From the NCBI GenBank assembly GCA_015680685.1, contig MNCI01035807.1, positions 1 to 64,000 on the forward strand: 64,000 nt of DNA, given 5' to 3'. Below the pieces are notes generated by a model. It was not told the DNA's origin and searched no databases. It saw only the letters and a program-made list of their open reading frames with translations. Made by a program: the position numbers and the translations under genes. The stretch's first letter is position 1, and each line of letters opens with the position of its first letter. Of this stretch, positions 1-11,738 are shown in pieces. Source of the DNA: Gnetum montanum (lineage: Eukaryota; Streptophyta; Gnetopsida; Gnetales; Gnetaceae).

Positions 1-273
1 TTGCCTATTATATCAAAAGAACCATACCTTATTATCAACATTATATCTCAAAAGTAAAAACCAAACATTAGCAATCAATAAAATACAGTTCATACCACCA
101 TCAAGAGCACTTACTAGGTGACGAATCTAACAAAACAAAAATAACAAACAAAGAGAAAAATAAAAAACAAAACAAATAGTCACACAAAGAAATGAGAAAG
201 TATAAATGATGTTGCAAAATAAAAACAAGAAAAATTAAAGTAATTTGTAAAAACAAATGTGTAAAACAAAAAC

Positions 274-1390
274 TTAAAAAAGAACTGAGGGCCTCAAATG
301 GTTAGCAGAGGTGGCCATCTCCCCCATAACTGAGTTGGAAGGAGGAGATCCAAAATAGTGAGCATGGTCATCCCCTATTAGAGGTATTATGTGCACTAGC
401 CATTCTATATAGTAGCCAGTGTGTCCTAGAAATGACCGAATATCTTTGACAATTTCTAGTTGACAGGTGATTCCTTGGATGACCCTAATTTTATTTGGGT
501 TTACCTCTATTTCTACATGTGAAACCATATGCCCAAGTACTATGCCTTATTGGACCATTAAATGGATTTTTTGCTAGTTGAGCCTTAGATTGATTTCTAT
601 GCATCTTTTCAGCACTTTCTCTAATTAGTCCAAGGCTTGATCAAAACTTGTTCCATATGTGGAGAAGTCATCCATAAAGACTTCCACTCCATTCCCTATT
701 TGCTATTGGAATATGCTTAGAACTAGGCGTTGAAACATGGCAAGAGCATTACACAAGCCAAACAACATTTGTTTATATGCAAATGTTCCCCAAGGATTGG
801 TGAACATTTTCTTGGCTTGGTCTTTTGGGGCTATCTATATTTGGTTGTATCTACTATAGCCATCTAGGAAACTGTAATAGCGATGCCCTACTATGGTGTC
901 TAAGTCTTGGTCAATGAATGGTAATGAAAAGTGATCCTTAAATGTTGCCATGTTCAGCAGCCTAAAATCTATACACACCCTCTATTTGCCTCCCATTTAA
1001 GGCACAAGTACTAGAGGGCTAACCCATTCGCTATCAACAATGGGATATATGAACCCAACCTTAAGAAGCTATTATATTTCTTCTTTTACTACTTGCTTTA
1101 ATTTTGGGTTCAATCGCCTCTATGGTTGTTTTTGAGGTTTCATGGAGGGGTCAGTGTAAATCCTACCTTGGCATATCCTAGGATCTATTCCAGTTAATTC
1201 AGGATATAAGTAGGCAAAGGCTTTTGACCACTTGTTTATTACCTTTAGCAATCTTCCTTTTTATTTGGAAGCAAGTCTTGCGTTGATGATTACCAATTTT
1301 CCATTTTCAAGAATCATATATTGTAGACCAGTGGGCAATGATTTCAATTCTAGGGGCTCTTGTTTGAATTTTTTAGGAATTTCCAACTTC
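274..1390 (-). pseudogene. Ty3/gypsy reverse transcriptase fragment (element E, copy A)
   Basis: This would encode the RNA-dependent DNA polymerase that copies element RNA into cDNA in cytoplasmic particles. On the minus strand, the N-terminal linker (LELKPL-like) lies near 1384, followed by the palm region, where KDHFPLPF and FGLCNA are readable in copy B. The catalytic box EVFMDDF is at about 664-690. The conserved post-palm block with SFLGHTGYY lies at 274-528. Stop codons break it repeatedly. Family assignment is firm; the Athila sub-lineage is inferred from the FMDDFS-type box and the tRNA-Asp primer site. RNase H and integrase should follow but the window ends. Confidence 0.88.
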
Positions 1391-1639
1391 CCCCAATTGA
1401 TGTTTTTAAGGTTAAGGCTTGGAAGTCAGCAATGGACTTACTCTAGTGCGTCTATGCTTTTGATGTAAGCGCAAGTTATTCCCTCAGTTAGTTCCATGAA
1501 AATTAGTGAGTTTCTCTCTTGATCAACTATTAGCCACTGGGTTTCTTGTTGTCATGTGGGTGCTGTATAGAGGCACTTTTGTATGTTAATGTTTTTTGCA
1601 CACTGGTTGCATGCAAGTAATGCTAAATTTTGCACAACC

Positions 1640-2050
1640 CATGATTTCTACACGCAATTGCACCCTGTATCACTGTATGTGATGCATGGAACCTTCTTCT
1701 TTTCAGTCTTTTCAAAAGTATTTTTCTTAGATATTTCTAGGGAAAGATTGTGGATTCCTAAGCATGCATCTATAGTACTTGGCCATGCCCTTCCCATTAT
1801 TATTGGGAAGTCCCCTTTATCGTTATTCACTTATATCACTAGGTAATTCACTAGGTACGACCACCCACACACAGTGGTAATGATGTCCTCCACTAGTCCC
1901 AAGGGAACAGTGATGGATTGGTCAGCCAGCTCTAGTCGAATATTGCTCTCCTTTAATGGAGGTAGGTTCTACGCTTTGTACATTTCTTGCAATATTAAGT
2001 TGACTCTAGAACCTAAAACTAGAAGAGCTTTGCATGGCTCATTTCTAGTG
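1640..2050 (-). pseudogene. Retropepsin-like protease fragment (element E, copy A)
   Basis: The minus-strand reading contains GDFPIIMGRAW followed by a TID segment. This corresponds to the ILGRPFLATADA-type C-terminal block of Ty3/gypsy aspartic proteases, which cleave the element polyprotein. The upstream part, with LVEDI and a hydrophobic stretch, reads more clearly in copy B (32588-32788). The catalytic D-S/T-G triad is not confidently readable here. It lies between gag and RT as expected for gag-pro-pol order. Confidence 0.7.
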
Positions 2051-2052
2051 AT

Positions 2053-4673
2053 TTAGAGATAGATTAGAGGGCTTCTAGGATCAGAGAATTTCCTGGGAAG
2101 GTGGCCAACCTTGATCCAGTTAGTAATGGCATGTGTTAACATAATTGTATGTGTTGAGCTTGGTGTTTGGTTCAAAGGGAGCTCTAAAGTTTTATTTGAT
2201 GGGGAGGTGTTTAGAGGTTCAACCTCTTGTGGTTGTAAGGGCTTTGTTGGACTACTGGTTCTGAAGAAAGATATTTTTTTCATATGATTGTTAGAACCAA
2301 CAGTGGGTTTAGGAGTTACAGCCCTTGTATTGCTGCGGTTGAGTAGGGAGTTCCCCTTGCATTGCTGGAGCAGGTGTTAATGGAGCTATTGGTGTGAGAA
2401 CTATGGATGGATTTGAAAGATGGTATATTTATGGGTTATCTCCCCTAAGAGAAGGAGTTCTATAATACTCATGAGCTTGGTAGTGATGTTGTGGTGTAAC
2501 ATGACTAACAAAGTCACAGGGAGAGATTGGATGTTGCACGCAGTAGCCATATGGGTCAGGTTGCTGGTATGGGTATTTTTGCCTTGGTGGTGGCATCCCC
2601 CATGACTATGGGTATTGCCACTATTGATGTTGCTCAATAGGTTGTGATGGAGTTCCACTTGGATAATATGTTAAAGGTTGGTAGAACTACCTTGGGTTAC
2701 CTTCGGGATAAGGTAATCGTCATGGTTCTTACCGTTTATTTAGTCATGGGTTGAGTGCATACACCCCAGACTCTTGTAGATGTGAGATCACTGAGCAACA
2801 TCCCTTAGGATGGTTGTATTGGCATATCTCGCATCCACTATCATTTTCTATGTATGAATCCACAACCTCTTCTATGATGGCCATTTTTCCCTTACCCTTT
2901 TTACATGCATTTTCCACTGCTCTCTTTTTCTTTTTATCACAGTCACTACCTCACTCCCTAAACTCCTCTACAATTTTAAGAACAGTTTCAAACCTACTAT
3001 CCAGGGAGTTCCACATTTGATCCACCTTTGCCAATACTTTTGATGTTTACTTTTGGAGAGGCAAATTTTTCCTATTCATCATCTCTTTGAGTGGTGACTC
3101 TTCTTCCTCCTCAAAAAATCTCACTCCCCTTTTTTATAGGGAAGGATCTTGATTGTATTCTTTCACACTTTCTCTCTTCCATAGCTCACCTTCATCTTTG
3201 GAAACTTGTTCTAGAAATCTATGAATTTGATGACACCTAAGCTCTAATAACCTTCCTTGTGCATATGCCCTAATCATTCTTCTTGTTTCATGCCTAAGTC
3301 CATCCACAAGATGGTGTAGTTGATCCCACTGCGAATAACCATGGCCAGGGCAATGATGTAATAGTGCGTAATAATGGCCAACGGTAGCATCCAAGGGTTC
3401 ATGATTTCCTTGCTTCCATCCTTGGATTTGCTTCCATAGGTTAGACACTAGGGAGTATGTTTGGTACTTATCATTGAACAATTCTAACATTGTACTCCAC
3501 CTCCAAATGGATTCCAGTTCTAAGGACTAGTACCAACTTTCAGCTTCTTTCACTAGTGTCCTTGGGAACAACTTTATTTTTTGCCATTTTTTTCTATATT
3601 TTGCAAGGCACATGCATCGTGGAATGCTTGTAAATGATTTTGAGGATCAACATTGTATCCCCCTTCAAATCATGGGATGTTGTTCATGTCTAACCTCTTG
3701 ATTCTACTATCCTTTTGGTGCCTTGTTGGAACTCTTACGACCTCCATTATATCTAGCATGCTTCTAGTTGCAAGTAGGGGTTATTTTTGATCATCTCATT
3801 CATAGCTTCTATGGTGTCTATGTGGTTCTCTACTCTTCCTCCTTCTATGCCTTGATTCTTTAGAGTGCCCTCGTCCTCGTTCTCAACTATCTCATCGATA
3901 AAATTTCACTTCATTTTCCCTAATCCTTACGATTGGTTTCCCTATGGCTGCATTTAGACATTGAAGGAGAGGGTGAAGACGATGATGAAGGTGAAGAAGA
4001 AGGAGAACCATCTCCATTAAGGTGTTTTCTACCTTCTCTTCGGTGGTCTCGGCCTCGATCATGATCACGATCAGAATGTCTGCCCTTATGGTGTGTTCGT
4101 GTTCCTTCATTGAACACTTCATGTTTGTGGGTATCAAAACTAGGGTTGTGAATTGTGGAGTGGAGGTTCTGATACACTACCTCCTGACCAATGTCAGGAG
4201 GAGGAATATCATTTCATGTGGAACCTATTGAAGCAAGTTCACCATCGTCAATTTCACTCAAAACATGTGGAGCATCATGGTGTCATTTACCCTTCAAAGA
4301 TGTATAGTATCTCTCCTATTGCAAGTCCCTTTGATGTTGCGCTTCTATGGGATGATTGTCCCTTGAGTCATGATCACATGCAACATATTCTGTATATTAA
4401 AATTAGCATGCCTATTTGTGTGAGAGCATGAAGGAGCATGTTGGGAACTGATCAGTCTAGAGGCAATACTTTGTTACCCTCCAATTCTCTCCAACACAGT
4501 TGTTCTTCTTGGTGAAGAATAAAGGTGAAATCAGGTACATACTCATTGGGATGAGTATATACCACATGAAACTATTGAGGAACTAGCAGATCTTGGTTAT
4601 GTGTATGATGCTGCTGACTGCCTCTTGTGTTAGTCCTAGGTGGTGAAGTGCTCTTATGCGAAGAAGAAGACAT
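2053..4673 (-). pseudogene. Athila-like gag pseudogene (element E, copy A)
   Basis: Gag forms the virus-like particle and binds element RNA. The likely start is the ATG complementary to 4671-4673, 120 bases from the primer site; element F has the same leader length. An N-terminal Ser/His-rich stretch is followed by a charged Arg/Asp/Ser segment (3920-4177). A retrotransposon-gag core (3134-3490) contains WKQIQGWKQGNHEPLDA and a GHGYS segment. A CX2CX3HX4C zinc knuckle, CEICQYNHPKGCC, lies at about 2795-2836, with a Pro/Gln-rich tail towards 2053. Many stops and shifts make it non-functional. Element F encodes the same gag type, so E and F are related. Confidence 0.85.
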
Positions 4674-4792
4674 CTTGTCTTGTTCGGTGTGCAATGTACT
4701 ATTGTCTCATCTTACTTTGATTAACCCTAATGGTTCGTTCTAACGTTTCAATGCGATTTCCTATGTTCTATGTAGCACACAAACAAATAAGT

Positions 4793-4809
4793 CCCTGGCA
4801 ACGGCACCA
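4793..4809 (-). other. Primer-binding site, tRNA-Asp type (element E, copy A)
   Basis: The minus strand reads TGGTGCCGTTGCCAGGG directly after the LTR end ...CTCATCA plus one T. It matches the tRNA-Asp-complementary site TGGCGCCGTTGCCGGGG known from Athila-type elements (from memory), with two CpG positions decayed. Confidence 0.85.
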
Positions 4810-4810
4810 A

Positions 4811-5595
4811 TGATGAGTGGTGAGGTACCCCTACACTCAACCATACAAATATGAGCATTTCACGCACAATCCAGTCGAACTCCAAGGACCAAGTTCTTAT
4901 GCACCTTAATGGAACACTCAGGGTTAATCAATCGTTGTCTTCCCAAACTTACTTGTATTTTCATGGTTGTATGGTTAAGCTTGAGGTATATGATTTTTCT
5001 AGCTTTTGTATTTTTTGTCTTTTGCTAATAAAGGAGAGGGAGAGATAGCTAAGTGGCTAACTTACATCAACTATTCAATAACTAAGTTCTAAATGTTCCT
5101 AACACCAGTATCCATTCCCACTTGTCGTACACATCCTAAACTAGTGCAACACTGCTGGGATTACCAAATGCTAATCATTACTAGGTTACCAAGCGCTACA
5201 CGCATGCTCGAAGCGAGCATACTGAGTGTATTTAACTGAGGTTGAAGGTTGAGAGAGATATTAATTAACTAGAAAAGCATTAAACAATCATTAATTACTA
5301 ATTAGCTTAATATGTATGCTACAAGGTTTATCATAAAGTTTTTCTTGATTGTCATACACAAAATTGTGCTTAGGTACAAATTGCTTGAATAAAGATCTGT
5401 TCACTCTATGACTCCTACTGCAAGCACACAAAAATAATTCTAACTCTAGAATGACAAAACTGCAAGAGTCTGGCTAAGGGTATAATTTTAACTATTTTGG
5501 AACCAAGGGCACCACCTCTTATTTATAGAAGATGAGGCAGGACGAGATATCGTGTATGCGATATTACGTCGTGGATGTGATATCTCGGTTCATCA
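4811..5595 (-). repeat. 5' LTR of element E, copy A
   Basis: A 785-bp LTR with 6-bp terminal inverted repeats: TGATGA at 4811 and TCATCA ending at 5595. On the minus strand a TATAAATAAGAGG promoter box lies at about 5516-5527. Upstream of it is a short cluster of GATAT/CGATAT words (5545-5590). It is adjacent to the primer site at 4793-4809. Copy B carries the same LTR in a rearranged form (35636-36916). Confidence 0.9.
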
Positions 5596-6513
5596 CCATC
5601 TCTCTATAGTAGATGCATTATGAATAAAGAGTTTAGGAAGAAATTTAAGCATGTATGTAGGAGGAGCCTATACATCACCACTCATCATCTTATAGGCCAC
5701 TAATTTAGAGGGAGTCTTTTGAGTTTTTTAACAAAATACACACAAGCAACAAGACTTCATACTCCAATTGAGTAAGAATTCATTTAAGAGTATGGTAATC
5801 TAAGGGAAAAGAATGAGTTAAATTTTGGTCAAGATATCTATTGGATATTTTACCTTGTGATGTATTTCTTATTACTGGTACTTAAATTTGACCTGGATAT
5901 ATAAAAATTTTTGTATGGATCTATTTTATTATTTTTGAGATATTTAGCATGATAAGTTTTGTTGCTTTGACCTTTCTTGTAAGTATTTGATCTAATTCTT
6001 AAAATTTGGATAAGCATGTATGCACTCTCTTGTTATGGAATTGCTATGACTTGTTCTATTTCAAAGGTATAGAATATTGGGTGAATACAGAATCATGGGA
6101 TATTAGTTTAGCTATCACTAACGGGATAATTGGTTCAAAAGATAGGTTACATGATTCTAAATGTTCAAGGTTTGGTCTTCAGCCTCTTGGTTTTAATTTC
6201 TCCTAAAATTTAATTTTAAGTCTTGGCTTAATTATGTTTGTATTAGTTGTGGTTCATTCATTTTAACTTTGTGAGAATATAATGGGTAGCTCTTAATTGG
6301 TTTGTCATCATCAACCCTATGCAATCAATGCTAAGCAATATGTACCTTTTAATTGATTGATCTTCCATGGCAAGATGTATATATATGTATATTCTTAGAG
6401 TACTAAGGTCCTCATGTGTTTATTATGCAATTTTAAAAATTAATTGTGCATTCTCTTTATTTATGTTATTGTCCTACTCTCCTTTTTGATGATGTTCAAA
6501 AAGGGGGAGAGTT
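5596..6513 (+). mobile_element. 3' non-coding end of a Ty1/copia element (copy A)
   Basis: An AT-rich stretch with no convincing coding sequence. It ends in the purine tract AAAAAGGGGGAGAG (6498-6511), a form typical of the region just before the 3' LTR of plant SIRE-like copia elements. A similar GGAGGAGCC tract lies near 5660. Element E sits immediately to the left, so E inserted into this copia. The counterpart in copy B is 36922-37838. Confidence 0.65.
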
Positions 6514-7990
6514 TGATATAATGTGGTTAGAGTCCTTAGGTTCTCTCTCTCTCTCTTTTTGATGTTCAAAAAAGAGGAGATAGCTTGATGTACATATATG
6601 TGATTTTTTTGTATTTACACATATGTGGTTTTTGTATATGTTGAAGATGTATTTGCAGCCATATTGTATGGATAGTTTGTTTATGAAAAATATGAACAGT
6701 TTGAGGTATAGAAAAATGGTGCTTATCTTAATTATGTACTTTTTGTAGAGAAAAATTTCTCCTTTGCATCGCATTATACCATTTCTTTAGCTTAGTTTCA
6801 TTTTCAATTTTATATGATCTCTACCCTATGCCTTGAGATTTAGAACCTTTATCATAGTCCCTAGCTAACTTTGAAATTTAAACATATTAATATTATTAGT
6901 GTTATTATCATTTTTTATTAGTTTATCAACTCACCCATTTTCCTAATTTTTGGACATCACCAAAAAGAGGGACATTGTTGACCTTTTGGTATGTCAAAAC
7001 CTTAAGAAAAATGAAGAACATAGAATGTTGTGGAGTGTGATGTTTTTGCAAGGGATGAATGAGAGCTATACTCAAGGAAGCATGGATGAGTACGAGGACT
7101 ACAAGCCAAATGAAAATTCTCTAGTTCAAAAGATGAGAAGACGTCTCCAAAAAGTAGAAGACATCTTGGCTTAAGTGAAGAACATGCAGAAAAGACATCT
7201 TCCAGAAATAGGAGACATCTCCTTTCTAGAGAAGACATCTCCCTAGAGACATTCCATCCAAGAAGAAGATGTCTCTCCAAAATTCAAAGTGATTTTAGAA
7301 AGATGTCTCAATCTCCAAGCAGACATCTACACTAGCGATTAGTTAGTCATTACATGAATTCCAAAGGATTTTTGGAAACTTCAAGGCTATAAAAAGATTT
7401 CACTATCTTTGGTATAATTGAAGTTTTATGCATGAATTATCACTATCAAAGTAATCATTGTATATTATACTTATTACTTTATTTGTAAAATCATTTTCTT
7501 AATTAATTATAGAATTATGCTTCAAAATACAAGGACTTGTAATCTCAGTTACATTCTTTCCTTCTGATTTTTCTCTCTTATTGCCCTACTAGGGTTGATG
7601 TGATTCTTATGAGAAGGCATCATTATTGAGCTTTTTGGGATCCTACAAGATTGACTATTTGTGTAGTGTCAAAATAATTCCAAGCAAAGATTAATTTCTA
7701 AAGGTTGCAGGATCCTTAAAACCACATTCTAAGCTTGTCAAGACCTTGTAGGGTTGAGTGGTTTCACAATGACAAAACATTCCAGAGTGAAGCTTAGAGT
7801 TTGTGCAAGGTGTGGTGCCTTTCAAACCACATTTTTGAAAAGAAAAGTCCAAAGATGTACAAGGATTCTACCCTCCATGTGTGGACATACCCAAGTTGGA
7901 GAATGACATAAAAATTAAGTGTGCTTTTTATGGCTATTTAATTTTATTTTGAGGAACTTATTCATCCCTCCTTCTAAGTTCTTGACCCTT
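6514..7990 (+). repeat. 3' LTR of the Ty1/copia element (copy A)
   Basis: Starts TGATATAATG right after the purine tract and ends ...GACCCTTA; copy B ends ...GACCCTCA, the expected CA terminus. It is about 1477 bp. Its last about 210 bases match 26664-26874, which is followed by an initiator tRNA-Met primer site. That proves it is the copia LTR and fixes the plus orientation. A TATAAAA-like box lies near 7388. There is a (CT)n run at 6541-6557. Small ORFs inside it are fortuitous. Confidence 0.8.
7136..7330. promoter_or_regulatory. Cluster of AGACATCT/AGATGTCT words in the copia LTR
   Basis: Seven exact copies of AGACATCT or its complement AGATGTCT, plus near copies such as AGACGTCT, lie within about 200 bases upstream of the TATA-like box. 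Several extend to GAGACA/TGTCTC, the canonical auxin-response core. A regulatory role is inference. A similar cluster occurs in the B arm at 28924-29035 and in the B-copy LTR at 38505-38700. Confidence 0.45.
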
Positions 7991-8550
7991 AGCTTTGACT
8001 ATTAGTATTGGACATTCTTTATTATAATATGAAACTGTTGTATGTTTTAACACATTTTATATATTTTGTCTTAGTTTATTTCACACTTTTCTTTGCATAA
8101 CTAATTATGAGTTGGAATTGCAAGGCTATGAAATAAAGTTTGAATAAGCCAAAAATATAATACAAGACATAACTTTCAAGGTAGAAAGTGTAAGTAATAT
8201 GAAAAATTAAATAGGTCATAATATGCATGGATAGTTGACATAAAGGAAAGTCATAAAGTTACCAATTTTAGGCCTTGGTAGGTCATTTTTTAGTTCTGTA
8301 CTTTTTCAATTTTTTATATCATTTTATAATTTTATGTAAGTGTTAAATAAATAAGCATACATTGTAAATTGATGTGAAAGTGCAAAATAGGAGTATGTAG
8401 TAAAATGATAAATAAGATATACCAAGGCAAAAGCTTGTATAGTTAAATCAAAATATGTTTAAAAAAAAGCTAGAAATAAGGTGATAAATTAAATGCTATG
8501 TTATATGATATAAGGCTAACTTAAAGTGAGAGGAGTATTCAACTATGCAA
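7991..8550. other. AT-rich spacer, no feature seen
   Basis: It lies between the copia LTR and the end of the H coding region. It is very AT-rich, with no ORF, repeat or RNA gene I can support. It is probably the 3' untranslated part of element H, since it follows H's terminal stop on the minus strand. The copy B counterpart is 39360-39918. Confidence 0.5.
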
Positions 8551-9386
8551 CTATTTTCTAATCTTTGAAAGATTATTGAATGTGTACAGTCTTTGTTGCA
8601 CAATTTTATACTCTCCATTTTCTTTGCTCATAATGTTGAGTGGGAGTTCTTCCCATGGTTTATTTATGATCCCATCTTTGTTGGTCTTGGTTTGATCTAC
8701 ATTGTCATGGTTTATGACTTTTTTCTTGACAATAGGAGTTTCTTCTTGAAACTCCACCTCAGATCCTTGATGTATGTTAACATTGTTAACAAACAAGGGA
8801 ACTATGCCATCTCTGTGGATTATAATTTCACCTCCTTGTAAGGTAGGTGACTTTCTTAGTAGATTGGGAAAGAGACTACTCATAATTTAACGAACTAGGC
8901 CCTCCCTGGAATTATGTTGGAACTTGATGTCCCTTCCATCACTAAGAAATCAACGGATATGAAGAATTATTCCCCAAAAATGAAGTCTAGCAAAATGAAT
9001 CCTCTCACTACTACCCATGACTTATTAAAGGACTTAAGAGCAAACATGAAGGTTTCTTGAATGTGCTCCACCAAGCCTAAATTTTTATCGATGAAAAAGG
9101 GTATGATGTTTATTGCTACCTCATCGTCAACATGAACTTGGTGTATCTTGTATCGACCGACCCTTATCATTATGAAGAGAGGGGATCTTGACACCTCACC
9201 ATTGTATGAGTTGGTTTTCACCTCACTATTGTGAAACATTAAGGTACTTGACTTCATTTCTTTCCTAGATGAAGGAGGTGCTCTTAGTGCATGAATGGAC
9301 TCCTTGTTGGTAGGAATATTTTCACTAAGAAGAATAAAGATCAACACCTTAACTAAGGCTTTATTATGAGTAGAGGATGTCATCAC
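8551..9386 (-). pseudogene. Tat-like protease and C-terminal domain (element H, copy A)
   Basis: The minus strand encodes HQVHVDDEVAINIIPFF, the counterpart of the retropepsin active-site region in element T (HRVHVDDGTTTNVVPY at about 53829). The DDG-type motif is changed to DDE, which would inactivate it. Downstream, GGEIIIHRDG and a tail ending NNLSKIRK match T's 54130-54514 region and stop at the equivalent codon. Copy B preserves the ...PGRAWL block better (40248-40562). It belongs to the same gag-protease family as T, in the opposite direction and with more decay. Confidence 0.8.
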
Positions 9387-9808
9387 TAGTTTGTCTAAGC
9401 TTAAAGAGGTATTTTTCTATTTAAGAAAGAGCTTAACCTATTCCATGATAATGAGAAAGTCTTTATCTTTGTTAATTAATTTCTCATTTTTTTGCCTTCA
9501 CTTCCTCCATCTTACCTAAGATTTTGATCTCATGTTTACACATTTTTTTTAGATCCCTTTTCCTTTTCTTGTTGTTTGTTATCCTCCATAGTTTGGCTAG
9601 TCGAAGAAATTTGAGCATTAGAGCTCATGGGAATGGCTAAAATAGGTGTAGGTTTCAATGGACCTACTTCCCTTCACATCTTTCATTGTTTATTATCCTT
9701 GGCCTTAGTCTTAGTAGCCATCTTCTTACATTGTTTTGGAGGTAATATCATATCATTCAACTATGAGGTATTTGAGGTATTGGCTACCACGAGAGGACGC
9801 TAATCAAT

Positions 9809-10756
9809 CTAGATTGTAGGCTTAACAATGGTGGGATGGGGCACTCTAATTACAAATGGTTCATTAATAGGTGTAGGTAATGGTACCCTTATGATAAAAT
9901 GAGTCCTTGAACTCCATGAAGTTGAAGTTCTTTCATCACAAGAAGGTACTCTAATCACAAATAGCTCCATAACTAGTCTAGGAATGTTGCTAACATTGAA
10001 TGTGACTAGTGTATTGATCATTATTAGCATTTAGGAGATCCTTGTATACCTACATGTGTTGGTTTTGAGGATTAACCAAGTTGGATGTGACTAGGATAAA
10101 CTCACCACTATCAATCATTTTTTGCAAATCGTCATTGAGATCTAAGCAAAGATTAGTGTCACGACCATGAAGCTAGTGATAATGGTAGAATCGATCTAGC
10201 TTAAAGTATTTGAACATAAGTAGATCATCTTTTATGACCATAGTGGAATCCTTAGCGATTTCACACAAGTGATTGTGCCTCTTACAGGCATTCTCAATTA
10301 ATTATTTGTATTGGATATGGTTACTTTTTACTAACTAATCAAGAAGCTCAAATGGTTTCATGGTATTTGAATTGATTCTTCCTTTCAAAGTTTGTCCTAG
10401 GTGGATTGGAGGTAGAGGCACCTGATGATGATGGCTCAGTAATGGTGGTAGGGGCCTTTGGTTTTGTTGCCCTTGGCCCATGGGTGATTTTCATTTCTTT
10501 AGAGATTGTGACCATGGCTACATGGTTCTATTTTCCCTTGTCTATGTTCTTTCTCATGTGCTAGTTCGTGTATGTTACATAAACTAGGTATTTACTAGCT
10601 TCTGCAACATCTTCTATGTATCTAGTTTGGGAAAAGGCTTGGCTAAGTGATTGTGGATCCAGGTAGGATACCTTGGACTTGATGAAACCATTAACTATCC
10701 TCTTGAAAATGGCCAAAATATGTGTCTTAGATATGGACTTAGGAATTTTGTTAAGG
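9809..10756 (-). pseudogene. Tat-like gag, C-terminal part (element H, copy A)
   Basis: The minus-strand 9809-10030 reading holds three FVIRVP/FIIRVP repeats, also found in T at 53025-53205. Upstream (about 10060-10250) is a segment that copy B shows clearly as KLDRFWHYHQLHGRDT followed by a DNLQKMIDSGE segment. This is a decayed form of the zinc-knuckle-like H-x3-GHDT...C motif of Tat gags. Insertion of element F at 10762 cuts the gene; the N-terminal part resumes at 17782. Frames are broken by stops. Confidence 0.75.
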
Positions 10757-10761
10757 ATTAT
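10757..10761. other. Left target-site duplication of element F
   Basis: ATTAT here and ATTAC at 17782-17786. The solo LTR at the same site in copy B is flanked by a perfect ATTAC pair (42125-42129, 43022-43026), so the left copy in A has one C-to-T change. Confidence 0.85.
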
Positions 10762-11596
10762 TGATGAGTCATGAATTTGCTGGCTATGATATCATAGTCA
10801 TGATATCGCAGTGGATGTGATATCATGACACATGATATCATAGCCTACCTTAATTTATATAAATAAGAGGTGTCTTTCATTATTCTAGCATCCATTTTTT
10901 AGTTCCTTAGCCAAACTGTTACAGATTTTCCTTCTTAGAGTTAGAATTATTTCCCAGTGTATGCCCGCAGTGTGGTGATTGTAATTGTATGGCATCCTTA
11001 TTCGAGTGTGACGTACTTGGACACACACATGACCGAAAATAAAGATCAAGATTACTTCATCATTGTAGCATTCAATTAGTTTAATTATTTATTTATTTAA
11101 TTATTATGTACTGCTTTCTTAGTTAATCTCTCTCACCCTTAAACTCCTATTAAATGCAGAATGAGTACGACTTGATTACGAGCATTTAAGTGTGACTACT
11201 TGGTAACCCAGTAACATATCTAGGATCTGCGCTTGGTAATCCTAGTAGTAGTTGTACATGAAGTCTAAGATGTGTATGGATAATCAAGGAATAGATGCTT
11301 ATCGCACTTAGGCTATTTTAGACTCTCTCTCTCACCCTTTCCCTCTTAGCTTATTTAACATTATTTTCCTTTTCCTTCAAGAGTAGCATTACATTAGAAA
11401 CCACATCATACAGCTGACTCTAGACTAAACCATACATGACAAAGATAATACTAGTCCAAGTGGGAAGACAGTGAACTATGACCTAAGGCTAACTATCTAG
11501 GTGCCACAACTAGTCTGTCTGCAAAGTTTGACTAGACCATGCATGAAAACACTCATATTCATATGGTTGAGTGTAGGGGTACCTCGTCACTCATCA
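10762..11596 (+). repeat. 5' LTR of element F
   Basis: Begins TGATGAGTCATG and ends CACTCATCA. It contains a GATATC cluster (10785-10845) directly upstream of TATATAAATAAGAGG (about 10856-10870). It is about 100 bp shorter than the 3' LTR; most of the difference is in the GATATC array. It is followed immediately by the primer site. Confidence 0.92.
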
Positions 11597-11597
11597 T

Positions 11598-11614
11598 TGG
11601 CACCATTGCCAGGG
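11598..11614 (+). other. Primer-binding site, tRNA-Asp type, with all CpGs lost (element F)
   Basis: TGGCACCATTGCCAGGG. Compared with TGGCGCCGTTGCCGGGG it differs only by CG-to-CA changes at the three CpG sites, as expected from deamination of methylated cytosine on the opposite strand. Confidence 0.88.
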
Positions 11615-11738
11615 ATGGTGCTAGTTATCTAGATTAGTTATTTCATACAAGGTCGTTGTATAGGACTTAACGATATATCTTTAAGAAAGAAATAATTATA
11701 AGAAATTCACACATAAATTCACACACAATTTAATAACC

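Larger units (their letters stand above)
1..5595 (-). mobile_element. Element E, copy A: Athila-like Ty3/gypsy retrotransposon, 3' end outside window
   Basis: Read on the minus strand: LTR (4811-5595), tRNA-Asp-type primer site, gag, protease and reverse transcriptase, then the window edge. The same element is seen whole in copy B at 29241-36916, at a near-constant offset of 30825 bases. The RT carries the FMDD catalytic box and Athila-like flanking residues. Every frame is interrupted by stops, so it is a dead copy. RNase H and integrase are not visible. Its right flank (CCATC from 5596) equals the right flank of copy B, so the insertion predates the duplication. Confidence 0.9.

Noticed and set aside
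2401-2658. Overlapping His/Thr/Leu-rich ORFs on both strands
   Set aside because: Shadows of the Pro/Gln-rich tail of the E gag in other frames.
6006-6206. 66-aa ORF repeated in copy B
   Set aside because: Inside the copia 3' non-coding end; no protein-like features, and its conservation is due to the segmental duplication.
8593-8841. 82-aa plus-strand ORF conserved in copy B (39961-40209)
   Set aside because: It is the antisense shadow of the H protease tail; its conservation reflects the duplication.
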